Shown here: in pieces, positions 34,620-45,962 of the stretch
Position numbering within the stretch: position 1 is the stretch's first letter
How the letters are laid out: each line of letters opens with the position of its first letter
Source of the DNA: Cydia pomonella
Lineage: Eukaryota > Arthropoda > Insecta > Lepidoptera > Tortricidae
Reading direction: 5' to 3'
DNA: 64,000 bases
NCBI RefSeq assembly: GCF_033807575.1
Contig: NC_084703.1
Location: forward strand, 2,976,001-3,040,000
Notes under the pieces: generated by a model
What the model saw: the letters and a program-made list of their open reading frames with translations, nothing else
The model's database searches: none
What the model was told of the DNA's origin: nothing
Translations under genes and position numbers: made by a program

Positions 34620-37380
34620 AAGAATAAGAATAATATTTATTTCAAGAATTTGGCATTACAAGACCAGCAGTACATTGATCCCCACACTAGGCTCAGCCTG
34701 TCACGTGGGAATCTCAGAGAAGTATCGAAATGGTGCGGTTCTCATTTTAACAGAATACATTATTGTTAAAACTAAATTAAATAAGATTTTTTTAATTATA
34801 TGACTAACTATCAAACTAAGCACAAAAACAGTTAAAAAGGTCTCAGTAAGTTGTATGTAAGTGAAAGTGTTTATGTGAGGGTATGTGTGTATATATGTGA
34901 GTATGTATGTATGAATATGTGCGTGTGTATAACTACGAAATGTGAGAGAAAACAAAATAAAAGAAAAGTAGCTGTAGAAGTTATTCATCTTTCGGGAGCA
35001 GACGCAATTGAATATTGTCGTCTACTACAGTCATTTCAAAATATCCTCTGACTCATCATAGTTCCAAGAAAGTAGTAGGGGTTGGATATGCCTTTTTGCT
35101 TCAGTTAAGTTACAGTGCCTTATGTCGCAGATTTTTACTAATTTATTGTATAAATGCGGAAAGAGATAAGCCGAGAATCTCATAGCAAAAGCAGTTTTAA
35201 CAGGGGGCTTGGGAATTTTGTACACTCTTTTTAGTATCATGTCTTGTAGATTAGGCTGACGACTGACCATATTGTGTACGTAAAGGGAAGCACGCAGTAA
35301 AAACAATCTACGAACACTTAAGACGTGCGCTTTAATAAAAAGTTCAGAAGTAGAATACCGTCGGGGGAGTCCTAGGCAGACTTTCAGAACTGCTCTTTGT
35401 GCTCGCTCTAAAGTGATTAAAGTTGATTTAGCAGAACCACCCCAAGCGAGTATACAATAACTTAAAATAGACTGACACAGAGCCAAATATACAACTCTAA
35501 GCAGGTGAGTATCCGCAACCTCCCGTAAAAGTTTCATAGTGTATATAAGTTTGCGAACCCTACCAGACGTCGCTGAAATATGTTTTTTAAAGTTAAGGTT
35601 CTCGTCGACTATAACGCCTAAGTATCTGAGTGAACTGGTTCTATTTATACCGTCACAGGAGCACGCAGAGGTAGGCGGTGTTATGCAAATGTGACTGTGG
35701 ATTTTAAGACAAGAAAAGGCAGGTGGAGGACATGATGCCGCTGTTTTATGAAATCCGATAAATTTTGATTTGTCAGTGTTAAGGGTTAAAAGATTCTGGT
35801 TTAGCCAAGTGGATAGTCGTTGTAACCCTGCTGTAGCCACATCATAGGCGTCCCGCCATGAGTCACCATGAAACACTATGGCTGTGTCATCGGCGTAACA
35901 TAAAACTTCACTATTTTTAAGGTCTAGCGACATGATGTCGTTGATATATGCAATGAATAACGTAGGACCAAGTATGCTGCCTTGTGGTACGCCGAATATC
36001 ACAGGCTTCGCAGCACTAGTGACGTTTCCTATTTTAATATGCTGGCTTCTACTCGTAAGATAACTAGAAAACCAATCCAACGATTTTCCACGGATTCCAA
36101 AAGCCTCCAGTTTTCTGAGCAGGATGGGAATCGACACCGTGTCAAAGGCTTTTGCCAAATCGAGGAAAACACCAATGCATTCTTTGCCTTCATCAAGATG
36201 TGAAACGACAAGATCTGTTAATTTTTTTACAGCCTCATCCGTAGACTTTCCTTGGCGAAAGCCAAATTGACGGTCAGACAGGAGCTGATTTTTTTCCAGG
36301 AATTGGACAAGACGCTTGTGTACTAGCCGTTCAAGTAGTTTAGAATAAGCTCCAAGGAGTGAGATCGGCCGGTAGTTGTTTGGTGTATTAGTAGGCCCAC
36401 CTTTGTGTATTGGAACTACGGCAGCGGTCTTCCAATCTTGAGGAAATGAACCCAACGAGAAACTAAGGTTAAAAATAGCCGAAAGTGGAGGAGATATAAC
36501 ATCACTAATAGATCTTAAAAGTCTATTACTTATACCATCTTGACCAGAGGCACTGTTAAGGTCTAATCTAAGTATAAGACTTTGAACTTCGTTCGGATCT
36601 GTAGGCTCGATACAAAAGGATCCTGAGGAATTATTACTTTTTGCAGTGACTACTTTCGAGGCTAAATTTTCTTGACTAGTGTTTAGTTTTAGTAATATGA
36701 CCTCCGCAAGTTTCGAGCCGACTGTCGAAAAATAGGTGTTACATACGTCAAGGGACTCTGAAACTGTGGGTTTAATTTTAAGTAGATCGTCAGATGACTT
36801 AAAAGGAGCATTGCTATGTGTAATACGTCTAATCGAGTTCCACAACTTTTTAGGACAGTTTTTATTTTGGGCTAATTCTTTACAGTCATGTTCGGACTTA
36901 AGTTTTCTAAGAAGATTTCTATAGAAGTTTCTATAGCGAGTGAAAATTAACTTTTTGGACATATTAGCAGGATCTGTACGCGATTCCATGTGAAGTTTGT
37001 CTCTCAGTTTAGAACATTTAAGCAACCCTGGGGTCATCCAAGGCTGAAGGACATGTTTAGACCTGCTTAATCTTAAAACTTTTGAGTTATTGGATACTGC
37101 AGTAGAGACTTTAGTCGTAAAAAATTCTACAGCGTCGGAAAGGCTGGAGTTTTGCAAGACGGGGCTCCAATCTACGGCTTCTAATTCTGATCTCACTGTG
37201 GGGAAATCGATAGCAACTCTTGTGCGGGCAAGTTTGCTTTGTATATGTATTTTAGGCGAGATACCAACCATCGTGATATCATGATCAGTTAGGTCAGCGG
37301 TGCAGACAACGGATTCAGTCCGACAATTACCCGAAACAAAAATATGATCAAGGCACGATTTATTATGAGTCACAGTTAGT
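34620..37380 (-). mobile_element. 5'-truncated non-LTR retrotransposon (CR1/Jockey type)
   Basis: The element is read on the minus strand. The body is the ORF at 35031-37373. An apparent 3' UTR runs to about 34620 and ends in TTATTCTTATTC-type simple repeats. The frame stops just upstream (TGA at 37380-37382), and no more endonuclease sequence was recognised beyond it. This fits the usual 5' truncation of LINEs. It lies in the intron between cyclase exons 1 and 2, opposite to the gene. Confidence 0.85.
35031..37373 (-). CDS. Retrotransposon ORF2: endonuclease C-terminus plus reverse transcriptase
   Basis: The uninterrupted 780-residue frame carries the end of an APE-type endonuclease (SCLDHIFV near residues 6-13, TDHDIT near 29-34). 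It then carries a complete reverse transcriptase: FLDLAKAFDTV (about 403-413, first catalytic Asp), GVPQGSILGPTLF (about 461-473) and CYADDTAIV (about 492-500, catalytic DD). A C-terminal domain with a conserved LRYLGV motif and thumb-like helices follows. The first codon is GTG within the protein, so the apparent start is a truncation point and not a real start. The ORF would copy element RNA into DNA at a nicked target. It has no internal stop, so the copy is fairly young. CR1 versus Jockey clade is not decided. Confidence 0.93.
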   Translation of the reverse strand: MTHNKSCLDHIFVSGNCRTESVVCTADLTDHDITMVGISPKIHIQSKLARTRVAIDFPTVRSELEAVDWSPVLQNSSLSDAVEFFTTKVSTAVSNNSKVLRLSRSKHVLQPWMTPGLLKCSKLRDKLHMESRTDPANMSKKLIFTRYRNFYRNLLRKLKSEHDCKELAQNKNCPKKLWNSIRRITHSNAPFKSSDDLLKIKPTVSESLDVCNTYFSTVGSKLAEVILLKLNTSQENLASKVVTAKSNNSSGSFCIEPTDPNEVQSLILRLDLNSASGQDGISNRLLRSISDVISPPLSAIFNLSFSLGSFPQDWKTAAVVPIHKGGPTNTPNNYRPISLLGAYSKLLERLVHKRLVQFLEKNQLLSDRQFGFRQGKSTDEAVKKLTDLVVSHLDEGKECIGVFLDLAKAFDTVSIPILLRKLEAFGIRGKSLDWFSSYLTSRSQHIKIGNVTSAAKPVIFGVPQGSILGPTLFIAYINDIMSLDLKNSEVLCYADDTAIVFHGDSWRDAYDVATAGLQRLSTWLNQNLLTLNTDKSKFIGFHKTAASCPPPAFSCLKIHSHICITPPTSACSCDGINRTSSLRYLGVIVDENLNFKKHISATSGRVRKLIYTMKLLREVADTHLLRVVYLALCQSILSYCILAWGGSAKSTLITLERAQRAVLKVCLGLPRRYSTSELFIKAHVLSVRRLFLLRASLYVHNMVSRQPNLQDMILKRVYKIPKPPVKTAFAMRFSAYLFPHLYNKLVKICDIRHCNLTEAKRHIQPLLLSWNYDESEDILK

Positions 37381-37671
37381 CATTCATCAACATTCCACGC
37401 AGACAAGGTCGAGCTTAGTTAGCTAGAAGTTTTTATAAACTGAAAAATAACGTGAGATAATTTTTTCTTGGAATTCATCCTCTAACAGGTACAAGTAGTA
37501 CTACATAGGTTTGCAATTGAGTAGTCTAGTACTAAGTGGGGGGACTGGGAGGAGGCACTTTAACGGCCTCCACATAATTGCGGGTAGTAATATAATAAAC
37601 CTCGGTAACAAGTTCCTGGAATCGAAACCAGAGTTCGGAAGTGACACTGGCATTAAAATTCCACAGCAAGC

Positions 37672-38235
37672 TTGGTTCTCCATACAAACGTAGTTACGCT
37701 CTCATTTTCGAACGACTAGCTAGATTGCTCTGAAACTTTGTACTTACAATAGGATAAGGTATATCTATGCCTGTAATTAGTTTATGTAGCTTCAGATACC
37801 TTAGTTAAAAAAATACAGCTTATTTAAGTTTTTCATACAAAACTTGTTTTTCTCTACCGTAATACCACCCAACTATAGTCCAAAGCTCCCAACTATGGTC
37901 CACAAATAAACTCAAGTTTTCTCGTTCAGGTGTGTATTTTACTATATTTTTGTAGTTCTAAGGCAAAGTATGTTTATAAATGGAAGGTAAAACTAGGAGT
38001 AAACCAAAAGGAACATTGGTATAGATACTTAATTTCCTTTTGAACTTGTGGACCATAGTTGCAGTATTGAACTATAGTTGGGTAGTTTTACGGTATTTGA
38101 TTCGTTTTATAAGCTGGAGCTGTATAAACTAATTATAAGCATAGATTTAGATATATCTAATGTCATTGTTTGTGCAAAGTTTCATTACAATCCAACACGT
38201 GGTTTGAAAATGAGAACTCCGTTTGTATGGGAAGG
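37672..38235. mobile_element. TIR element family M, copy 1, carrying a nested MITE
   Basis: The left end CCATACAAACGTAGTTACGC and right end GAGAACTCCGTTTGTATGGG are inverse. TATCTATGCCTGTAATTAG also pairs imperfectly with its opposite arm. The nested element 37857-38093 sits near the centre. Confidence 0.75.
37857..38093. mobile_element. TA-flanked MITE family N (CCGTAATACCACCCAACTAT)
   Basis: The termini CCGTAATACCACCCAACTAT and ATAGTTGGGTAGTTTTACGG match as inverses at about 20 of 22 bases, with TA on both sides. Inner ACTATGGTCCACAA pairs with TTGTGGACCATAGT. A partial relative of its interior lies at about 245-365. Confidence 0.82.
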
Positions 38236-38534
38236 TGAAATTGGCCCGAGCTTGCTGCGAACTCTTAAGGCTAAACGTAGAAAACATATTTTGACGTTTA
38301 CTAGCTATATTTGTGTAAATAACCTCAAACGTCTTAAATCAAAGATCATCTATTTTCTTCTTGCTCGAATGCGCAAGATCGACAGAGAGGCAAATAGATT
38401 GCAGTAACGAGTTTACCGACTTTGAGTCGTCAATTAAATCGTTCGGATGCAACCGCAGATCTATAGTTACCGATAGATGGAGCAGATTAAAAGACAAAAT
38501 CGCTAATTCGCATGTTTTTGGTGTAAGGCAGTGT

Positions 38535-38680
38535 CTTACCTGAGCGAATAACTCGCGAACGCGAAGCGGCGCGGGTGAATTCAATCCTTTGATACCTATG
38601 GCAGTGTCCTACGCGGGCGATCTCCGAATGCTGTTGAGCCGCCGCGCCGCGTCGCATTCGCGAGTCATCGCCCACGTAAG
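38535..38680. mobile_element. MITE family K, copy 2
   Basis: The left arm CTTACCTGAGCGAATAACTC and right arm GCATTCGCGAGTCATCGCCC are inverse. The interior TTCAATCCTTTGATACCTAT matches copy 1. Confidence 0.82.
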
Positions 38681-38795
38681 CCGCGCTGTAAGGAATAAGG
38701 AACGATACATTAAGAGCCAACAGGAGTGGTAATTTCTCCGTTCAAACGTACTCGACTGTTTCCTCCTTGGTTTTTGAAGCTGAAGCAATGATTTT

Positions 38796-38830
38796 TTCGA
38801 CACAGATTATTATTATTAATATCTGTGTCG
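38796..38830. repeat. Small hairpin
   Basis: CGACACAGAT and ATCTGTGTCG pair around TATTATTATTAAT. Confidence 0.75.
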
Positions 38831-39347
38831 GACTGTTTTCCTCTTTTTGATATTTTTATTTCTTAAGGCTACTTCCAATATTCGAAAACGGCCTAATTTA
38901 CTAGGCTGCAAAGAGAAACTTGGTTTTAAAAACTGACATCAATTAGCCTAAAAAGCAAAATAGTCTTAAACAGATAATTTTATTACCATTTAGATCTCAA
39001 AATTTCGTTACTTTTAGTTAAGTTTTGGAGGAGGAAAGAGTCGAGTATAAATCATAGATTCTTGAGATTTTTACGCAAGTTTTTCGCCTAACCCGGTGTT
39101 AGGATACCGCACTAGTTTAAGAAGCCGCTTTCGTTAGCGAGACGGATATATTCACCTAAAATATTTAAATCTCAGCTCCCGTATCCTCGTAAATGGACGT
39201 AAAGCGGACTTCAACAGAAAATGCCAATAATTTCTTCGTAATCTCGCTCTTTTGGCGGACAATCATGATTTTATCAACAGTTTAGATATTTAAATCTCTT
39301 ATTTATTACTAATTAAAATATATGATAATTATTTATATTTAAGTTGT

Positions 39348-39597
39348 GACGACCGGTTTGGCCTAGTGGGTAGTGACCCTGCCTACGAAGCTGATGGTCC
39401 CGGGTTCAAATCTTGGTAAGGGTATTTATTCGTGTGATGAGCATGGATATTTGTTCCTGAGTCATGGGTGTTTTCTATGTATTTAAGTATTTATAAATAT
39501 TTATATATTATATATATCGTTGTCTAAGTACCCTCAACACAAGCTTTATTGAGCTTACTGTGGGACTTAGTCAATTTGTGTAATAATGTCCTATAAT
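39348..39597 (+). mobile_element. SINE-A, copy 4 with A-rich tail
   Basis: It is full length from GACGACCGGTTTGGCCTAGT to GTGTAATAATGTCCTATAAT, followed by an A-rich run to about 39630. Confidence 0.9.
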
Positions 39598-39630
39598 AAA
39601 AAAAAAATAAAAAAATAAAAAAAAAAGTTA

Positions 39631-40952
39631 AAATAATCAACGTACGTCAAATGCTAACAAAATGTGTCATATTGTTTATATTATTTGCCATTTCTATTGA
39701 CCTCTAATTAAAGGAAAAAAAAACCATCCTTTTAAATTTGTCAATATATGAATGACTTTTTTGACAGATTGTTCAAATGTTATTGACAATTTTTTGTAGA
39801 TTGTGTCCTTTTTCGGAAATTACGTCTTATTATAATGAATGAATTTAAAATACATCCCAACATTGAACCATTTACAGCGTTCGTGGTCAACGGGAGATTG
39901 AAGAAAAATGTATTCGTCTTTCGGGCCGATTCGAACTTTAAGATACGTCAAATATTTCTTCAAACAAAAACGTCACTTTTGACACTGACTAATGTTTGAC
40001 GTATTTTTAAGTTCGAATTGGTCCTTCTGTCAAAAATTACAATGTGCAAAACTAACCACTACTTACTAAAAATATTTAAGATACTATACATATTCAGGCA
40101 GGCTATGCATGGAATACGTACGATAAAATTGCGCTTATACGAGTATTAGGAAGTGCTCTGGGTACAGGTATTCTATACAAATATAGTACCGGAACCGGGG
40201 ATTCTCGGTTCTTGTCATACAAACTCGGTAACGGGAGCATTCCCTACACAGTACGGGGAACTATTTATCCACCAAATTTATGAAGATCTGCTGTGACAGA
40301 TTTTTTTTATCTTTATCGCCGGTCGCTATACCTGTCACTTTCACACTTACTTGTTAGAACGTGACCGTGCTACGGCCGCTGAAGCAAAAATATATTCAAC
40401 TACAAAATAAATCAACCCATCTAGTGATAGGTCATCGTTGATTGCAGGCCCCAATCGAATATACGTCTCAGCTTCATTGCGAGATTACACTCTGTAGTAT
40501 AAAGTCCAATACGCCATACATTTCCTATGCACTTGGGACGTTTTTGAACTGGGGCGTAATGCTAGCGACATTGCCATACGATTGACAACCTTATCGTATT
40601 GACTTAAGATCTAATGATCGGATTTCAATGATACATTCGGGGGCGTGAGCCTTGTGTATTAGCTAAGAACTACTGTCAAGATATTCAACTGAACGAAGAT
40701 ATTCGAGTAAATGGACCATAGATGACGCGCAGATTCATCAGATCTTACCTGTTGAATAGAAAAGGACCCAGAGCAATGAAAAACTTATTAAAAAATGATT
40801 ATACACTTATATTCCTCTTAGCTACTTGTGTTTAAATGACTTACAATTGTACACTTTGTACAAACTTTATACCCTCTGTCATAAACTCTGAAACCTAATG
40901 AGATTAAGAACTACTCGAGGGTTTAGACATGCTCAACTTTTAATTTTAGACA
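39631..40952. other. Intronic sequence, nothing recognised
   Basis: There are no motifs, long frames or clear terminal repeats. It lies in cyclase intron 1. Confidence 0.5.
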
Positions 40953-41410
40953 TATAGACGGTGCTCACGAGGAACCCGAAAGATTTTAACCACGTACTTC
41001 TGATGCCAAAAGAAGGAAAAAAAATTATATGAGTTTCAGTAAATTTCGGCAAAAAGCGCAAGCGGTTTTTTTTTTTCAAATTTTGAACGTAAAAAATTAA
41101 TGGTATGGTAAAACTGGCACTGAAAATATTTTATTACGATTTTTTTTTTGTAAAAACTAGTTCTTGCAAAGGTTACTTGTCACTTTTTGACATCTATCAA
41201 TAAGGATATTTAGACTACACCCCATAATGGCATCATCACGATCAAAAAGGCGTTTTGATCTGGGAATGGCATCATCACGATCAAAAAAATGTTTTTTTTT
41301 AACTCTGAAACTAGGCGAGATCCAGAAAAGTTTATATGACGTTTTAGGCTCTAAATGTGATCAGTAATACACTGTCAAAATCTTTCGGGTTCCACGTGAG
41401 CACCGTGTAT
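40953..41410. mobile_element. TIR element family H, copy 2, both ends intact
   Basis: The left end TATAGACGGTGCTCACGAGG and right end CACGTGAGCACCGTGTATA are inverse, and AACCCGAAAGATTTTA pairs with AAAATCTTTCGGGTT. A short duplicated segment (AATGGCATCATCACGATCAA) occurs at 41226 and 41266. Confidence 0.82.
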
Positions 41411-41439
41411 AGGCGTATTTTATCATAAACCTCATATCC

Positions 41440-41560
41440 AGTCTTATATCGCCCACTGCTGAGCACAGGCCTCTCTTCTAGTACGCCACTTGTCCCGGTC
41501 TTGAGCTACTCTCATCCAGAACCAGAAGTGACCCGCAATCTTCCGAATGTCGTTCACCCC
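41440..41560 (-). repeat. RTE-like LINE 3' fragment
   Basis: GCCCACTGCTGAGCACAGGC and CTCTCTTCTAGTACGCCACT resemble the 3' part of RTE-type LINEs that also provides tails to SINEs. The same idea is seen in forward sense at 15690-15735. Confidence 0.5.
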
Positions 41561-43611
41561 AGGCTTATATATATATGCATCAATATGATTGAAAATGCGT
41601 AGCAGTAAGTAACTTTTCACCACTCCAGCTCGTAAAAGCTCTTTTTACCCGACTGCCAAAGGGAGGAGGGTAATGTTTTTCGAGTGTATGTATGTATGTA
41701 TGTCTGTTTCTTTGTGGCCTCCTGTAGCCTAAACGGCTTGATGGATTTTGATGTACGAGGTATCGTTAGATTCGTCTTGATCACGGGAGTGTCATAGGAT
41801 GGGATTTTTTTGGGGGTAAGTAAAAAGTTATAAATAAAAAAATATAGTGTTTTTGTATCTGTTTGTTTTTTTTATTATTTTAGTTTTTTTTGTAGTTCGA
41901 CATTTAGTGACTTTATATACCTCTAAATAACAATAATACTTTACTTATTTTTACTTTAAACAATAATACTTTAGTTTGCATTGATATTTTCAATTAATTG
42001 TATTTTATAATTGTTGATGTGCTTGTTTTTGTTTGTATGTAAATTCCATGTTGACGTGTTAAAAGTGCCATTGTGGCCTATTTGCTGAATAAATGTTGAA
42101 GTTGAAGTCAAAAAAGGAGTTTTTGAAAAATGGTACCACTTTTATAGATAACATTAGGGTTTCCAAAAATTATATCAAAAATCTTGAGGATTTTCTCGTG
42201 ACTTCATTGGTTCGAATATTTTTTCTTGACTTTCGCTGGACAGAAAATAATAACCAACATAGGTCTAAAACGCACTTTAAAAATTTGTAACAATTGATAC
42301 GCAAAAGCTAAAAATATGAAAATAGCTTCTAAAAATGCGCAGTTAAAGCTACGGGGCCTTAAACATACGAAATTAAAAAAAAGCCCATAAAGCTTGAGCA
42401 GGAAATAGGAGCACTGTCGACGCCAAAATAACAATAAATATCCAAAACCGCTATTCTACTCTCAACCCTATTAATTCATTAATAGAATTCATTTTCATGT
42501 GGTCTTAACTGCAATCAGTGGCCCAAACATTTGTTTCTATTTTCAACTTTTTTCGGGAATCAATCGAAGCGTTTTCCGTCTGAGTGCTCCCTTTTCATTC
42601 ATGTGGTAGTGTTTTTCTCTTTTGAACTGTATTTAAATACATATAGAGTCTTGTTTAGTTTGGGTACAGCTTATTGTTGTTTTAAAGACTGTCGAATTCC
42701 GACTTTTTCATATATTTTTAATTCTTGTTTGGATGCAGATAAATGTTTTTTTTTTTGATGAAAGACCATAGAACGGTAACGAATTATGATTATAATCCTT
42801 GACGCAAGAAAACAGTGAGCGAAATCGTATTTTGCTCACTGGGCACAGTCAGGCACTTCATTCACGCAGCTAGTGATTTATAGTCCGAGTTCTAATACGT
42901 ACAAACTTTTTAATAGGTATTGCTTAATTCATGTTTTTTTTTTAAATGTAAAATTGATCCAATTTATTCTAAATATATTTTATGTTTTACCTTCAATATA
43001 TTGATTATAACTCAACACGCGTTCTAAAATTGAATCGCTTGTAGGGCAAGCGAGAAATGTGCACATCCTAACGAGCTCCCACTCACCGAAAGAGAAAGAG
43101 ACAAGCTCATGTTTAACAACTAGTACGACAAAGATGAATGGTTTGCGAAAATTAAAAATAACAGATTTCTTCGTAGGTTTAGAAATATATATGGAAGTAT
43201 TTTTTGTGCTCCATAAGTTTGAATATAACCTGTCTATAGATCTATATTATCATTGTTTACCTCTAATAATATCTCGCTACCGACGTGCTAAGTCATAAGT
43301 GGCACTCTTGACCAGAGTAAAAGTATTTACATTTCGTAGGTACTAAAGATTTAACTCAAGATTCTAAATAAGAATCGCTCGTGAGTCTCCTAAATACACT
43401 GAGAAAAAGAATAAGCCGTACTCATTGTGTTATTCAAGAACTGGCTGAACTTAAACAATGAAGAAATAGGAGCATTCCATGAAATTTTCTACCGATATGT
43501 CCCGTACAAACGCGAATCATCCGAAGATTTGCAGAGTCAACTCAGCTAGACTTTCCTGTTCTGTGCTACTGGTCCAAAATACAGAAAAATTTTCGGTGTT
43601 ATTTTTTTTTT
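41561..43611. other. Intronic sequence, nothing firm
   Basis: A TTTTTACCCGACTGCCAAAG stretch with a (GTAT)n run (41645-41705) looks like a retroelement 3' end. Short frames at 42093-43298 have no motif. Confidence 0.45.
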
Positions 43612-43917
43612 TAGGACATTATTACACAAATTGACTAAGTCCCACAGTAAGCTCAATAAGGCTTGTGTTGAAAGTACTCAGACAACGATATATATAATAT
43701 ATAAATATTTATAAATACTCTACAGAAACTAGTACAGAAAACACCCATGACTCAGGAACAAATATCCATGTTCATCACACGAATAAATGCCCTTACCAGG
43801 ATTTGAACCCGGGACCATCAGCTTCGTAGGCAGGGTCACTACTCTATAACTCAACACGTTAGGGTCGTCGAGTACGACCGGTTTGGCCTAGTGGGTAGTG
43901 ACCCTGCCTACGAAGAG
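43612..43917 (-). mobile_element. SINE-A, copy 5, head rearranged into a fold-back
   Basis: A minus copy runs from the tail (43612) to GGCAGGGTCACTAC at 43843 and stops. After 30 bp a plus-strand head piece, ACGACCGGTTTGGCCTAGTG to CCTGCCTACGAAG, occupies 43873-43917. The 21-bp CTTCGTAGGCAGGGTCACTAC and its exact inverse face each other. Confidence 0.85.
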
Positions 43918-44034
43918 AGTAAGTTTAAAGCAGGCGATTATAATAAGCAGGCATAACGTTGCAACACAATAAATAAAATGCGTCACACAAGACAGTCGAT
44001 AGAATGCTCCAATAAATGATGCTTAATATCCTGC

Positions 44035-44295
44035 GACGACCGGTTTGGCCTAGTGGGTAATGACCCTGCCCACGAAGCTGATGGTCCCGGGTTCAAATCC
44101 TGGTAAGGGCATTTATTCGTGTGATGAGCATGGATATTTGTTCCTCAGTCATGGGTGTTTTCTATGTATTTAAGTATTTATAAATATTTATATATTATAT
44201 ATATCGTTGTCTAAGTACCCTCAATACAAGCCTTATTGAGCTTACTGTGGGACTTAGTCAATTTGTGTAATAATGTCCTATAATATTTATTTATT
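44035..44295 (+). mobile_element. SINE-A, copy 6
   Basis: It is full length from GACGACCGGTTTGGCCTAGT to ATAATGTCCTATAATATTTA. It differs from copy 2 at a few positions only. Confidence 0.9.
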
Positions 44296-44599
44296 TATTA
44301 TTTAACCATCACATTTTGTTAAGCTGTTACAGATTGGTAGATACTTTTGAAACCTTGTTTGATCCTCTACTCGTGACTCAAAAACAAAACTCGCAGCAAA
44401 ACAAACTTTGCTCTCTTACACAACTATTGTGAACTAAAATCCAGATAAGTGACATAGAAAAGTAGCACTGTCAATATTTTTATAAATAATTCACCACAGT
44501 GTCTCTTGGACTCTATTATTATTGGCTTTCATATAGAGCAATAGTACGAGTATGAAAGTAACTTCTTTCGCAGTTAAAATTTCTAGGTAGGTATAGTAT

Positions 44600-44775
44600 T
44601 TTAACTGAAGCCCACTGACTACAGGCCGTGTAGCCAAAGTTACAATCGTTAACGCTCTATGGTGTAGCGTAGCCATCTCTCTCTATCACTTTTCCATATT
44701 AGTGCGACTGTGACAGTAGCGTTTCGTTCGCCACGGAGCGTGAACGATATGCGCATTGGCTACGCGGGCAGTTCG
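44600..44775. mobile_element. MITE with GTGTAGCCAA termini
   Basis: CCGTGTAGCCAAAGTTACAA on the left pairs imperfectly with ATGCGCATTGGCTACGCGGG on the right. ATCGTTAACGCTC pairs with GAGCGTGAACGAT. Confidence 0.65.
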
Positions 44776-45962
44776 CCGGACGATATCGGCAAAAGCTGAC
44801 AATCGCGAATAACTGACAGGCCGTTATCGTCCTGTGAACTGGTAATTAGTGAGACCCATGATATTCAATTGGGAAGATGCATGTTGAATTTTGTAACAAA
44901 TTCATGTTACTCTTTTGAACGCAAAGAACACCTAAAGTCGTCGTTACTACATCGTGCCCATCGCTAAGGACAACTATATGTGTTAGGGCGGACGCTGTCA
45001 ATCAATCAACCATCATTTATTGCACCATAACCTAACTTAACTAACCTTGACACTTGCTCCCGTTACTTTGGCGTGACAGTGACGTTTTCGTTTATGATTT
45101 AAAGCGTTCAAAAGGTTAAATAGATAGAAAATTAGTAATTTGTAACTGAAAAAAGCGGACAGCGCAAACCCGGTTACCAGCTTACTAGAAATTAATTTCC
45201 TCAAAATGATTATTTCTGATCTTTCTGATATGAGTATTATTGCCCTACACTAAGTCTCATTTTTTTTTAACTTACTAAATCAAAAATACGGTATTTTACA
45301 TTTTACATAAACGCAATATTTCCTACTCATTCTAAAAATAAAAATTGTCTTACTTTGGATACTTCAACACGGCTTCATGATCGTGACGACACGATTAATT
45401 ACCGTTTAGTAAGATGCGTTTAGTGCATTGTGTACGATTGTCAGACTATGTGTTACAAATTGTGAAAATCTGTTACAATACTGCGTATCATATTCTAACT
45501 GTGTCCTCTGCAGCTTGTTTGTTGCAACTACATAAATCGAATAGGAGTATCCTTTTCCAAATCAGAAAATCTTAACTCCATACACAACACATGGACATAC
45601 GACCTTTCTCCAGGCCATATAAGTCGGACAAGGGTGACCATTGCCGTAGTTTATTCAGGACTTGTCCTTACTCAAGAATACGTGCTTGGGGATACTTGGA
45701 CGAGTGTTTTAGAACTTTGAGGTCAAGATCTTTAACTTGTAGTGGGTAATTGGCGCTTTATAAACATTTTCGAAAGTGAAGGAGGAACTGAGTTTAACGC
45801 TGTTTTGGGTTTTAAAAGGTTCGTCAGTAATAATGTGTATGTGTGTGTTATGTGTGTGTGTAGTGAGTGACAATGTAAGATGGTCGGCGAGATATTCTGT
45901 ACTGATTGTCAAGTATCTATGTTAGTCATCTAAAGTGATTGACAAATGATTAATTATTAAAT
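44776..45962. other. Intronic sequence, nothing recognised
   Basis: A GT-rich run at 45835-45865 is the only simple feature. Confidence 0.5.

Noticed and set aside
34850..34935. A telomere-like or regulatory GT/TATG repeat
   Set aside because: It is a short irregular GTATG-rich run in the LINE 3' UTR with no constant unit.
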